Source: Pseudomonas sp.
GTDB lineage: Bacteria; Pseudomonadota; Gammaproteobacteria; Pseudomonadales; Pseudomonadaceae
Assembly: GCA_007713455.1 (NCBI GenBank)
Contig: VMRT01000002.1
Location: 248,001 to 312,000 of the forward strand
Length of the DNA stretch: 64,000 nt
Direction: 5' to 3'
The notes under the pieces were generated by a model that was not told the origin of the DNA, made no database searches, and saw only the letters and a program-made list of their open reading frames with translations. The position numbers and the translations under genes are program-made. Numbering within the stretch: position 1 is the first letter of the stretch; every line of letters starts with the position of its first letter. This document shows, in pieces, positions 1-9,390 of the stretch.

Positions 1-2719
1 GCGTCAGTACTGGCGCCACGGCCGGTGCGACTTCGACTTTCTCGGCCACCGGCTCCGGGGCAGGCTGCGGGGTGACGTCGGCTTGGACGACCTGTGGTGC
101 TTCGCTCGGCGCAACTTCGGCAGCGTGTGTCGATGTCTCGTCTGCAGCTTCGATAGCTATCGACTGCTCGGCCACAGTGCGCTGCTCGTCCGTACTTTCC
201 ACGCTTGGCGCATGCTCGACAATCGTCGCTACACCTTCGGAGCTGGTTTGAATCACGGCGTCATCAGCGAGCCTGGCCTGTGGAGCCGCTTCGGTGTCGG
301 CGGTGTTCGCGGCCAGGGCGGCGGCTGTTGCTGCGACGGCGATTTCCTCGGTTTTCACCGGGGCGTTGCTCTCGTCGACCTCGTCGATTTCGTTACCGTT
401 GGCGTCACGCTGACGCTCACGGCGATTGCTGCGACGACGCTGGCCGCGGGAGCGGCGGCGTGGGCGGTCGCCGTCGTTGCCTTCGCTGCCCTCGTTGGAG
501 TCCTGGGCGTCCTCGGCTTCGCTCGCATCCTCGGATTGCTGCAGCAGCTCATCGGCGGCTACCGGGGCTTGCCGTTCGGCGCGCGGCTTGCGCTCTTCGC
601 GCGGGGCGCGTGGTTGCCGCTCGGCCTGCTCTTCTTCTGCTGCTACAGCGATCGGAGCTTCATCGATTGGCGCTCGCAGTTCGCGCTTGCGCTCCTCGCG
701 GGGCTTGCGGTCCTCGCGTGGGGCTCGCTCGCGGCGCGGCTGGCTTTCGGCAACTTCGGCCTGTTCACGGGGTTTGCGTTCCTCGCGTGGTGGGCGCGGC
801 TGGCGCTCTTCGCGGGGCTGACGCTCCTCGCGAGCTTGGCGCTCCTCACGGGGCTGACGTTCTTCGCGCGGCTTGCGCTCCTCATCACGGCCACCGCGCG
901 AATCGCGGCGACGGTTCTGCTGGCGTCCGCTGCGGCGCTCGTCATTGCGCTGCGGGCGCGGCGAGGCGGGCTTCTTCTCGACTTCGGCTGTGGCCTGCGG
1001 TTCTTTCGTCTCGCCTGCGAACAGTCCGACCAGGGATTTGATCAGGCCCTTGAACAGACTTGGTTCCTGCACCGGCGCGGCAACGGGTGCTTCGGCTGGC
1101 GCTGCGGCGGCTGCCGCCGGTGCGGTGCGCTGCGGTGCGGTCTTGACCGCCGCTTCCTGGCGAACCAGGGTGCGTGTGGAGCTGACCGGCTGAGCTTCTT
1201 CGGCCTCGGTCGGGCTCATTTCGTAGCTGGCTTGGCCTGCCATGATTTCTGGGCTGTCGTCACGCAGTCGCTGAACTTCGAAGTGCGGCGTTTCCAGGTG
1301 ATCGTCCGGCAGGATGAAGATGCGCGCACGGGTGCGCAGCTCGATCTTGGTGATCGCGTTGCGTTTCTCGTTGAGCAGGAATGCTGCAACCTGGAACGGC
1401 ACGCGTGCGCGAACCTCGGCGGTGCGGTCCTTGAGGGCTTCTTCTTCGATCAGGCGCAGAATCGCCAGCGACAGCGATTCGACGTCACGAATGATGCCTT
1501 GGCCGTTGCAGCGTGGGCAGACGATGCCGCTGGTCTCGCCCAGAGAGGGGCGCAGACGCTGGCGGGACATTTCCAGCAAACCGAAGCGCGAGATGCGGCC
1601 GACCTGGATACGTGCACGGTCGGCTTCCAGTGCTTCGCGCATCTTCTCCTCGACGGCGCGCTGGTTTTTGGCCGGGGTCATGTCGATGAAGTCGATGACG
1701 ATTAGTCCGCCGATGTCGCGCAAACGCAGTTGGCGGGCGATTTCCTCGGCCGCCTCCAGATTGGTCTGCAGGGCGGTTTCTTCGATGTCGCCACCCTTGG
1801 TGGCGCGAGCCGAGTTGATGTCGATGGATACCAGTGCTTCGGTCGGATCGATGACGATGGAGCCGCCGGAAGGCAGTTTTACTTCACGCTGGAAGGCCGT
1901 CTCGATCTGGCTTTCGATCTGGAAGCGGTTGAACAGCGGTACGGAATCTTCGTACAGCTTGATCTTGCTGGCGTACTGCGGCATCACCTGCTGGATGAAG
2001 CTCAATGCCTCGTCCTGTGCTTCGACACTGTCGATCAGCACTTCGCCGATGTCCTGGCGCAGGTAGTCGCGGATGGCGCGGATGATGACGTTGGATTCCT
2101 GATAGATCAGGAATGGCGCGGGACGATCCTGGGACGCATCCTTGACTGCAGTCCAGAGCTGCAACAGATAGTCGAGGTCGCACTGCAGCTCTTCGCTGGA
2201 GCGGCCCAGGCCGGCAGTGCGGACGATCAGACCCATGTCAGCGGGGATATCGAGACCGTTCAGGGCTTCACGCAGTTCATTGCGTTCTTCACCTTCGATG
2301 CGGCGCGAAATGCCACCAGCGCGCGGATTGTTCGGCATCAGGACCAGATAACGGCCGGCCAGACTGATGAAGGTGGTGAGTGCAGCGCCTTTGTTACCGC
2401 GCTCTTCTTTTTCGACCTGAACGATGACTTCCTGGCCTTCGCGCAGGACGTCCTTGATGTTCACGCGGCCTTCAGGCGACTTGCTGAAGTATTCGCGAGA
2501 AATTTCCTTGAGGGGGAGGAAGCCATGGCGCTCGGCGCCGAAGTCGACGAAAGCAGCTTCGAGACTGGGCTCGACGCGGGTGATCTTGCCCTTGTAGATG
2601 TTGGCTTTCTTCTGCTCGCGGGCACCTGATTCGATGTCCAGATCGAACAGACGTTGGCCGTCGACCAGTGCGACACGCAACTCTTCGGGCTGAGTTGCGT
2701 TAATTAGCATTCTTTTCAT
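1..2719 (-). CDS. rne: Ribonuclease E, 3' end cut by window edge
   Basis: Essential endoribonuclease that starts mRNA decay and processes rRNA and tRNA; its C-terminal half scaffolds the RNA degradosome. The reading frame is open on the minus strand from the ATG at 2719 to the window edge (906 codons). The N-terminal start [18 protein letters not shown] is typical of the family, the S1 domain lies near residues 35-120, and the zinc-link motif CPRCNGQG is at about 15 codons before the SLSLAILR segment (near position 1500). Beyond about residue 520 the protein becomes Ala/Pro/Glu/Arg-rich, with repeated PREER units (about 560-890), as expected for the disordered scaffold. The gene is divergent from rluC. 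RNase E assignment is very secure; the exact start could be the second Met three codons in. Confidence 0.97.
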   Translation of the reverse strand, partial: MKRMLINATQPEELRVALVDGQRLFDLDIESGAREQKKANIYKGKITRVEPSLEAAFVDFGAERHGFLPLKEISREYFSKSPEGRVNIKDVLREGQEVIVQVEKEERGNKGAALTTFISLAGRYLVLMPNNPRAGGISRRIEGEERNELREALNGLDIPADMGLIVRTAGLGRSSEELQCDLDYLLQLWTAVKDASQDRPAPFLIYQESNVIIRAIRDYLRQDIGEVLIDSVEAQDEALSFIQQVMPQYASKIKLYEDSVPLFNRFQIESQIETAFQREVKLPSGGSIVIDPTEALVSIDINSARATKGGDIEETALQTNLEAAEEIARQLRLRDIGGLIVIDFIDMTPAKNQRAVEEKMREALEADRARIQVGRISRFGLLEMSRQRLRPSLGETSGIVCPRCNGQGIIRDVESLSLAILRLIEEEALKDRTAEVRARVPFQVAAFLLNEKRNAITKIELRTRARIFILPDDHLETPHFEVQRLRDDSPEIMAGQASYEMSPTEAEEAQPVSSTRTLVRQEAAVKTAPQRTAPAAAAAAPAEAPVAAPVQEPSLFKGLIKSLVGLFAGETKEPQATAEVEKKPASPRPQRNDERRSGRQQNRRRDSRGGRDEERKPREERQPREERQAREERQPREERQPRPPREERKPREQAEVAESQPRRERAPREDRKPREERKRELRAPIDEAPIAVAAEEEQAERQPRAPREERKPRAERQAPVAADELLQQSEDASEAEDAQDSNEGSEGNDGDRPRRRSRGQRRRSNRRERQRDANGNEIDEVDESNAPVKTEEIAVAATAAALAANTADTEAAPQARLADDAVIQTSSEGVATIVEHAPSVESTDEQRTVAEQSIAIEAADETSTHAAEVAPSEAPQVVQADVTPQPAPEPVAEKVEVAPAVAPVLT
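565..890 (-). repeat. Degenerate PREERQ/K coding repeats in the RNase E tail
   Basis: On the minus strand the RNase E frame encodes about ten imperfect copies of a five- to six-residue unit ([18 protein letters not shown]). At the DNA level this is a 15-18 bp degenerate repeat visible on the plus strand as gcgctcctcgcgggg-like blocks. The tract is strongly charged and probably disordered. In other RNase E proteins, arginine-rich tracts in this position bind RNA or the helicase RhlB; that role is inferred here. Confidence 0.75.
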
Positions 2720-3220
2720 GTAGTACCGTCGGTTTCCGTGGCATCCGGAAACGGCGTTCGGCACACACGACTCTCGCGGTCGGTGTCAGGTGAGTCAGGA
2801 ATGGTTGTAAAGCACTCCAGTGTCCAGCGATGTGCGGCCAAATGGGCCGGCGTCGCGACGACGTCTCCTGCTTGCTGTCGGAACAGAAGCAATGGTTCGG
2901 GAGGAGGAATCAGGCATCGGTAGCGGACGGAATGAAGCGTCTGTGAAAGCCTTTGCTACGCAATCCGATGCTGTGCATCTCCACCCAACACGCATACTTT
3001 GAAAATCGGGTGCCGCTCGCAGAATCCGGGGAGCGGGTTGTCGATTATCGCGATTCCCATATGGGGCACGCATCATGTCTTCAAGGCTTGTTTCGCAACT
3101 TCTCCGCTACTTGAGGGAAGCTCCGTCGGACGGCCTCACGTCCTAGAACATTTTTTTGCCGGTCTGGGTTGGCGGTATCGCTGGCATCCCTGGACCTGAC
3201 CGCTTTTGGCGGCGTTCGCG

Positions 3221-3249
3221 ACTATAACAGCAATGTTTAAGTGCTTCAA
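3221..3249 (-). promoter_or_regulatory. Predicted sigma-70 promoter of rne
   Basis: Read on the minus strand, TTGAAG (3249-3244) is followed after a 17-bp spacer by TATAGT (3226-3221). This predicts a start near 3214 and a leader of about 490 nt before the rne ATG. The hexamers match consensus at 4/6 and 5/6 positions. Confidence 0.6.
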
Positions 3250-3261
3250 TTCCATGAAAAT

Positions 3262-3270
3262 TGATATGAT
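3262..3270 (+). promoter_or_regulatory. Extended -10 promoter at the start of rluC
   Basis: TGaTATGAT forms an extended -10 element whose expected start point falls at or within a base or two of the rluC ATG at 3277. There is no good -35 and no Shine-Dalgarno sequence, so the message would be leaderless. It lies immediately beside the -35 of the divergent rne promoter. Confidence 0.45.
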
Positions 3271-3276
3271 GCCGCG

Positions 3277-4230
3277 ATGACCAATACCCCCTCCCAGACC
3301 TCCGGTGTGCAAATACTCGAGGTCGCGCCGGAACTTGCCGGCCAGCGCATTGATAACTTTCTCCGCAACCAGCTCAAAGGCGTGCCCAAGACGTTGATCT
3401 ACCGCATCTTGCGCAAGGGCGAGGTGCGTGTGAACAAAGGGCGCATCAAGCCTGAGTACAAGTTGCAAGCCGGTGATCTGGTGCGCGTGCCGCCGCTGCG
3501 CCTGGCCGAGCGCGACGAGCCTGAGCCGCTTGCTCAAGGACTGTTGGAAAGGCTGGAAAAGGCCATCGTGCATGAGGACAAGGCGCTCATCGTACTGAAT
3601 AAACCGGCCGGCATAGCTGTGCATGGTGGTAGCGGGCTCAGCTACGGGGTGATCGAGGCTTTGCGGCAGCTGCGCCCTGATGCCAAGGAGCTTGAATTGG
3701 TGCATCGACTGGATCGCGATACATCCGGTCTGCTGATGGTCGCCAAGAAGCGCAGCATGTTGCGCCACCTGCATCAGGCGTTGCGCGGTGACGGTGTAGA
3801 CAAGCGTTATATGGCTCTGGTGCGTGGTCGCTGGGAAACCTCGAAGAAGCAGGTCAATGCGCCGCTGCTGAAGAACACGCTGCGCTCTGGTGAGCGAATG
3901 GTCGAGGTGACCGAGGACGGCAAGGAAGCGCTGACATTGTTTCGCGTGCTTCGTCGCTTTGGTGACTTCGCAACGCTGGTGGAAGCCAAGCCGGTTACCG
4001 GTCGCACGCACCAGATTCGTGTGCATGCGCGCCATGCCGGGCACAGTATCGCCGGCGACAGCAAGTACGGTGATGAGGAGTTCACTCGCGAGATTCGCGA
4101 GCTAGGCGGCAAGCGATTGTTCCTGCATGCATACGCGCTGAAGGTTCCGTTGCCTGATGGCGGTGAGCTATCCCTGGAGGCGCCCGTCGACGAAATGTGG
4201 GCGCGAACGCTGGAGCGTCTCGGTGAGTGA
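3277..4230 (+). CDS. rluC: 23S rRNA pseudouridine synthase RluC
   Basis: RluA-family enzyme predicted to make pseudouridines 955, 2504 and 2580 in 23S rRNA. The 317-residue protein has an N-terminal S4 RNA-binding domain (about residues 15-75, with [20 protein letters not shown]) and the catalytic domain with [16 protein letters not shown], whose second Asp is the nucleophile, plus the C-terminal GRTHQIRVH motif. RluC rather than RluD is favoured by placement opposite rne, as in E. coli and P. aeruginosa. The last eight bases overlap the next gene. Confidence 0.95.
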   Translation: MTNTPSQTSGVQILEVAPELAGQRIDNFLRNQLKGVPKTLIYRILRKGEVRVNKGRIKPEYKLQAGDLVRVPPLRLAERDEPEPLAQGLLERLEKAIVHEDKALIVLNKPAGIAVHGGSGLSYGVIEALRQLRPDAKELELVHRLDRDTSGLLMVAKKRSMLRHLHQALRGDGVDKRYMALVRGRWETSKKQVNAPLLKNTLRSGERMVEVTEDGKEALTLFRVLRRFGDFATLVEAKPVTGRTHQIRVHARHAGHSIAGDSKYGDEEFTREIRELGGKRLFLHAYALKVPLPDGGELSLEAPVDEMWARTLERLGE

Positions 4231-4909
4231 GTACCGGGTTCTGATATTTGATTGGGATGGCACGCTGGTCGACTCGATCGGGCGTATTGTCGAATCGATA
4301 CATGTTGCGGCGCAAAATTGTGGTTTGCCGCAGGTCGATGATGCCTCGGTCAAGGGCATCATCGGGTTGGCCTTGCCGGAAGCGATTGGCGTGTTGTATC
4401 CGGATCAGGCGGATGTCTCGCTGATCGAGGATTTTCGTCACTGCTATAGCGAGTATTATCTGTCCCTGGAGACCCAGCCTTCGGCTCTTTATCCGGGAGT
4501 CGCCAAGGCGCTATCCGAGTTCCGTGACGCCGGGTATATGCTCGCTGTCGCGACTGGAAAGGGGCGTCGCGGCCTTGATCGCGTTTTGGCTGGGCAGGGG
4601 TGGGAGGACTTCTTCGATATCACCCGTTGTTCGGACGAGACGGCAAGCAAGCCCGATCCACTGATGATCCACCAGATTCTTTCTTACTGCGGTGCTCGTC
4701 CGGAGCAGGCGCTGATGGTCGGTGATTCGGTGTTTGACCTGCAGATGGCTCATCGCGCGGGTGTGGATGGCGTAGCTGTCGCTTATGGCGCACAACCACT
4801 GCACATCCTGCAGCAGTGCAAGCCGCGCACTGCGATCAATCATTTTTCGGAGCTTGGTGATTGGCTGCGCTCCTTGGCGGTTTCTGAGGTGAATGCAAAT
4901 GTCGGATGA
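4223..4909 (+). CDS. HAD-superfamily phosphatase (Gph-like)
   Basis: Predicted small-molecule phosphatase of 228 residues. Motif I is DWDGTLVDS near the N-terminus, motif II is VATGKG, the lysine of motif III is in SKPDP, and motif IV is MVGDSVFDL, so all four catalytic motifs are present. The GTG start at 4223 overlaps the end of rluC, with tggagcg just upstream; a longer frame from 4157 would run through rluC and is not used. Phosphoglycolate phosphatase-like proteins look most similar, but the substrate cannot be fixed from sequence. Confidence 0.85.
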   Translation: MSEYRVLIFDWDGTLVDSIGRIVESIHVAAQNCGLPQVDDASVKGIIGLALPEAIGVLYPDQADVSLIEDFRHCYSEYYLSLETQPSALYPGVAKALSEFRDAGYMLAVATGKGRRGLDRVLAGQGWEDFFDITRCSDETASKPDPLMIHQILSYCGARPEQALMVGDSVFDLQMAHRAGVDGVAVAYGAQPLHILQQCKPRTAINHFSELGDWLRSLAVSEVNANVG

Positions 4910-5882
4910 GTGGAAGGCTCCGGTAGACGAGTCCAAGGGTGATCGTAATAGCTGGAAGCTGCTGGAGAAGACGCTGCTTGCAGGGGTTCAGGAGCAGCGG
5001 CGCGCTAGGCGCTGGGGTATCTTCTTCAAGTTATTGACCTTCATTTACCTGTTCGGCGCGCTGGCACTGTTTTCCCCGGCGCTGCAGTTTGGTTCCAGCA
5101 AGGGCGCGGAGGGTAGTCATACGGCGGTCATCAATGTGCGCGGCATGATCGCGGATGAAGAGCCTGCCAGCGCCGATAACGTCGTCGGTGCCTTGCGGGC
5201 GGCCTTCGAGGACGCCAATACCAAGGGTGTGGTGCTGCGAATCAACAGCCCGGGGGGCAGTCCGGTGCAGTCGGGCTATATATATGACGAAATCCGGCGT
5301 TTGCGCGGCGAATATCCGACCATCAAGGTCTATGCGGTGATTACCGACCTAGGGGCGTCGGGTGCGTACTACATCGCTAGCGCCGCGGACGAAATTTATG
5401 CTGACAAGTCCAGTCTGGTGGGGTCGATCGGTGTAACCGCGGCTACCTTTGGCTTCGTTGATACCATGGAAAAGCTCGGCGTCGAGCGGCGTGTCTATAC
5501 GGCGGGTGAGCACAAGGCTTTTCTGGATCCGTTCCAGCCGGAAAAACCTGAGGAGACCCAGTTCTGGCGAGGCGTGCTGGCTACCACCCATCAGCAGTTC
5601 ATCGACAGCGTCAAGCGTGGTCGCGGCGATCGCCTTCAGGAGGAGCAGCATCCGGAGTTGTTCTCAGGTCTGATCTGGTCTGGGGAACAGGCATTGGAGC
5701 TCGGGCTGATCGATGGTTTGGGAAGTACGGCGCATGTCGCGCGCGAGGTGATCGGTGAGCCCGAGCTGGTGGACTTCACTGTCAAAGAGTCGCCGCTGGA
5801 TCGTTTTACCAAGAAACTTGGTGCTGGCGTCGCCGAACGCTTGGCTGTTCTGGTTGGGGTGCAGGGGCCGGTGTTGCGATAG
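4899..5882 (+). CDS. sppA: Signal peptide peptidase SppA, short type
   Basis: Inner-membrane serine protease that degrades cleaved signal peptides. The 327-residue protein has one membrane anchor near residues 35-58 followed by the S49 peptidase domain. The nucleophile serine is in LGASGAYYIAS and the likely general-base lysine in GEHKAFLDPF. It is half the size of E. coli SppA, like the Bacillus form. The ATG at 4899 is chosen because GAGGTGA (4886-4892) is correctly spaced; an ATG two codons earlier overlaps that site too closely. Confidence 0.92.
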   Translation: MSDEWKAPVDESKGDRNSWKLLEKTLLAGVQEQRRARRWGIFFKLLTFIYLFGALALFSPALQFGSSKGAEGSHTAVINVRGMIADEEPASADNVVGALRAAFEDANTKGVVLRINSPGGSPVQSGYIYDEIRRLRGEYPTIKVYAVITDLGASGAYYIASAADEIYADKSSLVGSIGVTAATFGFVDTMEKLGVERRVYTAGEHKAFLDPFQPEKPEETQFWRGVLATTHQQFIDSVKRGRGDRLQEEQHPELFSGLIWSGEQALELGLIDGLGSTAHVAREVIGEPELVDFTVKESPLDRFTKKLGAGVAERLAVLVGVQGPVLR

Positions 5883-5896
5883 CAGCCGGCTCGCGC

Positions 5897-6475
5897 TCAC
5901 GGAACGTCGTAGCCTGCGTTCAGTAGCATGTCCACCAGGCGGATGAGCGGAAGGCCTACCAGGCTGGTAACGTCCTCGCCTTCGGTGGCGCGGAAAAGAC
6001 TGATGCCTAATCCTTCAGCCTTGAAACTGCCCGCGCAATCGTAGGGCTTTTCGATTCTCAGATAGCGCTCGATTCGGGCTTCATCTAGTTCTCTGAAGTG
6101 TACGGTGAACGGTATGCAGTCGGTCTGAATTCTGCCTGTCGCGCTGTCGAGGAGCGCCAGTCCGGTCAGAAATCGGACGCTGTTGCCGCTGGCGGATTGC
6201 AGTTGCTGTTTTGCCCGTTCGAACGTGTGCGGTTTGCCGATAATCTTCGAGTCCAATACTGCAGCCTGATCGGAGCCGATAATCAGGTGATTCGGATACT
6301 GCTCGGCAAGTGCTCTGGCCTTCTGCTCGGCGAGTCGGTTTACGAGTTGTTCGGCGCTTTCTCCGGGTAGATAGGTTTCATCGATATCCGGGGCGCAGCT
6401 TTCGAACGGTAGTCCCAGCCGGGAGAGCAATTCCTGTCGATAGGGTGAGCTGGATGCAAGCAGCAGGCGGCGCAT
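5897..6475 (-). CDS. maf: Maf-family nucleotide pyrophosphatase (YceF type)
   Basis: Housekeeping pyrophosphatase that removes modified nucleotides; the YceF subgroup prefers 7-methyl-GTP. The 192-residue protein begins with the diagnostic LLLASSSPYRQELL and contains IIGSDQAAVLD, whose Asp is catalytic, and the EGLGISLF segment. It is convergent with sppA (14 bp apart) and divergent from yceD, the same arrangement as rluC-yceF-yceD in E. coli. Confidence 0.93.
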   Translation of the reverse strand: MRRLLLASSSPYRQELLSRLGLPFESCAPDIDETYLPGESAEQLVNRLAEQKARALAEQYPNHLIIGSDQAAVLDSKIIGKPHTFERAKQQLQSASGNSVRFLTGLALLDSATGRIQTDCIPFTVHFRELDEARIERYLRIEKPYDCAGSFKAEGLGISLFRATEGEDVTSLVGLPLIRLVDMLLNAGYDVP

Positions 6476-6540
6476 GATTCCTCCTTTATATATAGGTGCG
6501 AGATTGTATGCGTTGCGTCGTGAAGCTGGGCGGAATTCCT

Positions 6541-6569
6541 TTGACAGGCTGCGGGCGCGTCCCTAGAAT
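6541..6569 (+). promoter_or_regulatory. Strong sigma-70 promoter of yceD-rpmF-plsX-fab genes
   Basis: A perfect TTGACA (6541-6546) is separated by 17 bp from TAGAAT (6564-6569). The expected start is near 6576, two or three bases before the yceD ATG at 6579, and there is no Shine-Dalgarno sequence. Confidence 0.8.
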
Positions 6570-6578
6570 GCCGCGCTT

Positions 6579-7106
6579 ATGTTGAAAGGACCGATACCAC
6601 CGCACGTTGATCCGCGCAAGCTAGCCGACCGAGCGGCCACCCTAGCCGGTGAGCTGCAATTGTCGCAGCTGAAGCGGCTCGCCGATCCTCTTGAGGATGA
6701 TCAGGGTGTGGTGCGCGCCAGTTTTGCCTTTGGGCGCGACGAGCAGCGTACTGCGGTTATCCGTAGTCAGCTCGACGTTGAAGTCAAAATGATTTGCCAG
6801 CGTTGTCTGGAGCCGGTTGTTCTGCCGATTCACAGCGAGTGCGATTACGCGGTTGTGAATGAAGGGGCGAGCAGCCAGCACCTGCCCAAAGGGTATGACG
6901 TGCTGGAAGTGGGAGAGGATCCTCTGGATCTGCTGGCGCTGGTCGAAGACGAGCTGTTGCTCGCTCTGCCGATTGTTCCACTCCATGACCCTGAAATTTG
7001 CCAGCCGCCGGTTGGGCCAGATGAGCCTGAACCGAGTGAGGACGAGGTAACGCGGTCCAACCCGTTCAGCGTACTGGCGCAGTTAAAGCGTGACCCAAAC
7101 GTTTAG
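6579..7106 (+). CDS. yceD: 23S rRNA accumulation protein YceD (DUF177)
   Basis: Conserved 175-residue protein needed in bacteria and plastids for normal 23S rRNA accumulation. The family signature CQRCLEPV lies mid-protein (near residue 75) and the acidic C-terminal region includes VPLHDPEICQPP. It is the first gene of the rpmF-plsX-fab run and is separated from rpmF by only 12 bp, a nearly universal pairing. The start lies just after a strong promoter, so translation from a leaderless message is likely. Confidence 0.93.
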   Translation: MLKGPIPPHVDPRKLADRAATLAGELQLSQLKRLADPLEDDQGVVRASFAFGRDEQRTAVIRSQLDVEVKMICQRCLEPVVLPIHSECDYAVVNEGASSQHLPKGYDVLEVGEDPLDLLALVEDELLLALPIVPLHDPEICQPPVGPDEPEPSEDEVTRSNPFSVLAQLKRDPNV

Positions 7107-7118
7107 GAGTTGATCCAA

Positions 7119-7301
7119 ATGGCTGTTCAGCAGAACAAAAAATCCCGTTCCGCCCGTGACATGCGTCGTTCCCATGACGCTCTCGAGCCGAACGCTCTGT
7201 CCGTGGAAAAGAGCACCGGTGAAGTTCACCTGCGTCACCACGTGTCCCCGGACGGTTTCTACCGTGGTCGCAAGGTGATCGACAAGGGCGCTGACGAGTA
7301 A
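7119..7301 (+). CDS. rpmF: 50S ribosomal protein L32
   Basis: Small ribosomal subunit protein of the large subunit, 60 residues, starting [20 protein letters not shown]. The ATG at 7119 follows AGGAG (7105-7109) with good spacing; a TTG three codons upstream is in frame but overlaps that site. The zinc-binding cysteines of some L32 proteins are absent, as usual for Pseudomonas. It ends three bases before plsX. Confidence 0.97.
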   Translation: MAVQQNKKSRSARDMRRSHDALEPNALSVEKSTGEVHLRHHVSPDGFYRGRKVIDKGADE

Positions 7302-7304
7302 TCC

Positions 7305-8375
7305 TTGTCCGCTCCGGTCATCGCGATCGATGCAATGGGTGGGGACTTCGGTCCCCACTGCATTGTTCCTGCCAGTCTGTCCTGTCTGGCTGAAAGCCCC
7401 TCGCTGCATCTGGTCCTTGTCGGCCAATCTTCCCTTCTCGAACAGCTTGTCGCCCAGCATCCTGGGGTCGATCGTTCGCGCCTGAAAATCGTCGATGCGT
7501 CTGAAATCATTGGTATGGCCGAACGCCCGGCTCAGGCTTTGCGTGGCAAGCCACGCTCTTCCATGCGTATTGCCCTCGAGCAGGTTCGCGACGGTAAAGC
7601 CAATGCTTGTGTAAGCGCCGGTAACACCGGCGCGCTGATGGCATTGGCGCGCCAGGTTCTGAGAACGCTGCCAGGTATCGATCGGCCGGCGATGGTGACA
7701 GCGCTCCCTACGCAGGCTGACCCATGCCTGCTGCTGGACCTGGGCGCAAATGTCGATTGCCCACCCGAGCAGCTTTTCCAGTTTGCTGTCATGGGGGCTG
7801 TGGCGGCCGAATCGCTGGGACGACAGCAGCCTAGGGTCGCGCTGCTGAATGTCGGTACCGAAGAGATCAAGGGCAATCAGCAGGTCAAGCAAGCCGCGCT
7901 GCTGTTGCAGCAGGCCGCTGATCTCAACTATCAGGGCTTCATCGAGGGGGATGGTCTGTATCGCGGTGAAGCCGACGTGGTCGTATGCGATGGCTTTGTC
8001 GGCAACATATTGCTCAAATCCAGCGAGGGCTTGGCTGGGATGCTGGTCGCCAGAGTCGAGGCGCTTTTCAAGCGTTCGCTTGGCGCGCGCATTGTCGGTG
8101 CTGTCGTATTGCCGTTGTTGCGCCGTCTGCGGGCGGATCTCAATCCGGCTCAGTACAACGGTGCGAGCTTTCTCGGGCTGCAGGGAATTGTCGTCAAGAG
8201 TCATGGTAGTGCCGGCGCGGACGGCTTCAAAGCAGCGATCCGGCGCGCGGCGCAGGATGTCGAGCATGATCTCCCTGGGCAACTGAGGAGCAGGCTGGGG
8301 CATTTTCTGCGGCCGCCTCATCTGTACGATGATGTGGATGATGTGACCGCAGGTGGTGGCCAGCCATCCAACTGA
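7305..8375 (+). CDS. plsX: Phosphate acyltransferase PlsX
   Basis: Converts acyl-ACP to acyl-phosphate for phospholipid synthesis at the membrane face. The 356-residue protein begins at a TTG (7305) with [16 protein letters not shown] and contains [10 protein letters not shown] and DGFVGNI, all family hallmarks. No other start sits nearer the rpmF stop. It belongs to the yceD-rpmF operon; in E. coli fabH would follow, but here fabD does. Confidence 0.96.
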   Translation: MSAPVIAIDAMGGDFGPHCIVPASLSCLAESPSLHLVLVGQSSLLEQLVAQHPGVDRSRLKIVDASEIIGMAERPAQALRGKPRSSMRIALEQVRDGKANACVSAGNTGALMALARQVLRTLPGIDRPAMVTALPTQADPCLLLDLGANVDCPPEQLFQFAVMGAVAAESLGRQQPRVALLNVGTEEIKGNQQVKQAALLLQQAADLNYQGFIEGDGLYRGEADVVVCDGFVGNILLKSSEGLAGMLVARVEALFKRSLGARIVGAVVLPLLRRLRADLNPAQYNGASFLGLQGIVVKSHGSAGADGFKAAIRRAAQDVEHDLPGQLRSRLGHFLRPPHLYDDVDDVTAGGGQPSN

Positions 8376-8437
8376 AATTCGCGACGCCGGTCCCTGGCGT
8401 ATTCTTCAGACGAACAGAACCACAAGAGAGTCGTTTC

Positions 8438-9376
8438 ATGTCCGCATCACTTGCTTTCGTCTTTCCCGGTCAGGGGTCTCAGTCCCTTGGCATGCTGGCC
8501 GAGCTGGGTGCCCAGCAAAGCGTGGTCGTCGATACTTTTGCCGAGGCATCTTCGGCGCTCGGGTACGACCTTTGGGCGTTGACCCAGACCGGTCCGGAAG
8601 AACAGCTGAATCAGACCGACAAGACCCAGCCGGCGATTCTTGCCGCCTCCATCGCAATCTGGCGTTTGTGGCAGACAGAAGGCGGCGCGCAGCCCGCATT
8701 CGTTGCCGGACACAGCCTCGGTGAGTACTCCGCTCTGGTGGCGGCGGGCAGCCTGCCGTTCGCTGACGCCATCAAGCTGGTTGAATTGCGCGGTCAATTG
8801 ATGCAGCAGGCAGTGCCGGCCGGGCAGGGCGGCATGGCCGCCATTCTCGGGCTGGAAGATGCCGATGTATTGGCCGCCTGTGCCGAGGCCGCGCAAGGTG
8901 AGGTGGTCAGTGCGGTCAACTTCAACGCTCCGGGTCAGGTGGTGATTGCCGGCAGTGCGGCGGCGGTAGAGCGCGCGATCGAAGCGTGCAAGGCCAAAGG
9001 TGCCAAGCGTGCGATGGCTTTGCCGGTGAGTGTCCCCTCTCATTGCGATCTGATGCGTCCGGCTGCCGAACGCTTCGCTTCCTCGGTGGAGTCGATCGAA
9101 TGGCAAGCGCCGCAGATTCCGTTGGTGCAGAACGTCAGCGCAGCAGTCGTCGCGGATCTGGAAGTGCTCAAGCGTGATCTGCTGGCACAGCTCTACAGTC
9201 CGGTGCGCTGGGTCGAGTCCATGGTTGCTCTGGGAGACCGTGGCGTCACCTCGCTGGTCGAGTGCGGACCCGGCAAGGTTCTGTCGGGCCTCAACAAACG
9301 CTGCGTCAAGGGCGTCAGCACCTACAATCTGGATACCCCCGAGGCCTTCGCGGCCGCTCGTGCCGCATTGGCTTGA
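8438..9376 (+). CDS. fabD: Malonyl-CoA:ACP transacylase
   Basis: Loads malonyl groups onto the acyl carrier protein for fatty-acid elongation. The 312-residue protein starts SASLAFVFPGQGSQ and has the active-site serine in GHSLGEYSALVA and the catalytic histidine in VPSHCDLM. It lies 62 bp after plsX with no trace of fabH in the gap, and 14 bp before fabG. Confidence 0.97.
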   Translation: MSASLAFVFPGQGSQSLGMLAELGAQQSVVVDTFAEASSALGYDLWALTQTGPEEQLNQTDKTQPAILAASIAIWRLWQTEGGAQPAFVAGHSLGEYSALVAAGSLPFADAIKLVELRGQLMQQAVPAGQGGMAAILGLEDADVLAACAEAAQGEVVSAVNFNAPGQVVIAGSAAAVERAIEACKAKGAKRAMALPVSVPSHCDLMRPAAERFASSVESIEWQAPQIPLVQNVSAAVVADLEVLKRDLLAQLYSPVRWVESMVALGDRGVTSLVECGPGKVLSGLNKRCVKGVSTYNLDTPEAFAAARAALA

Positions 9377-9390
9377 ACAAGGAGAATGCT

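Larger units (their letters stand above)
2720..3276. promoter_or_regulatory. Long divergent rne / rluC intergenic region
   Basis: This 557-bp stretch has no convincing gene; short open frames in it look random. Given the minus-strand promoter at 3221-3249, about 490 nt of it would be the untranslated leader of rne mRNA. E. coli rne also has a long leader through which RNase E controls its own mRNA; similar autoregulation here is inference. I saw no clear intrinsic terminator or recognisable riboswitch in it. Confidence 0.6.

Noticed and set aside
590-890. Regular short repeats resembling a CRISPR array
   Set aside because: Units are degenerate, in frame, and encode PREER repeats of RNase E; there are no unique spacers of constant length.
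83-1705. 540-residue plus-strand open frame opposite rne
   Set aside because: It is an antisense shadow: Leu/Ala/Phe-rich low-complexity sequence created by the complement of RNase E repeats, with no ribosome site or family features.
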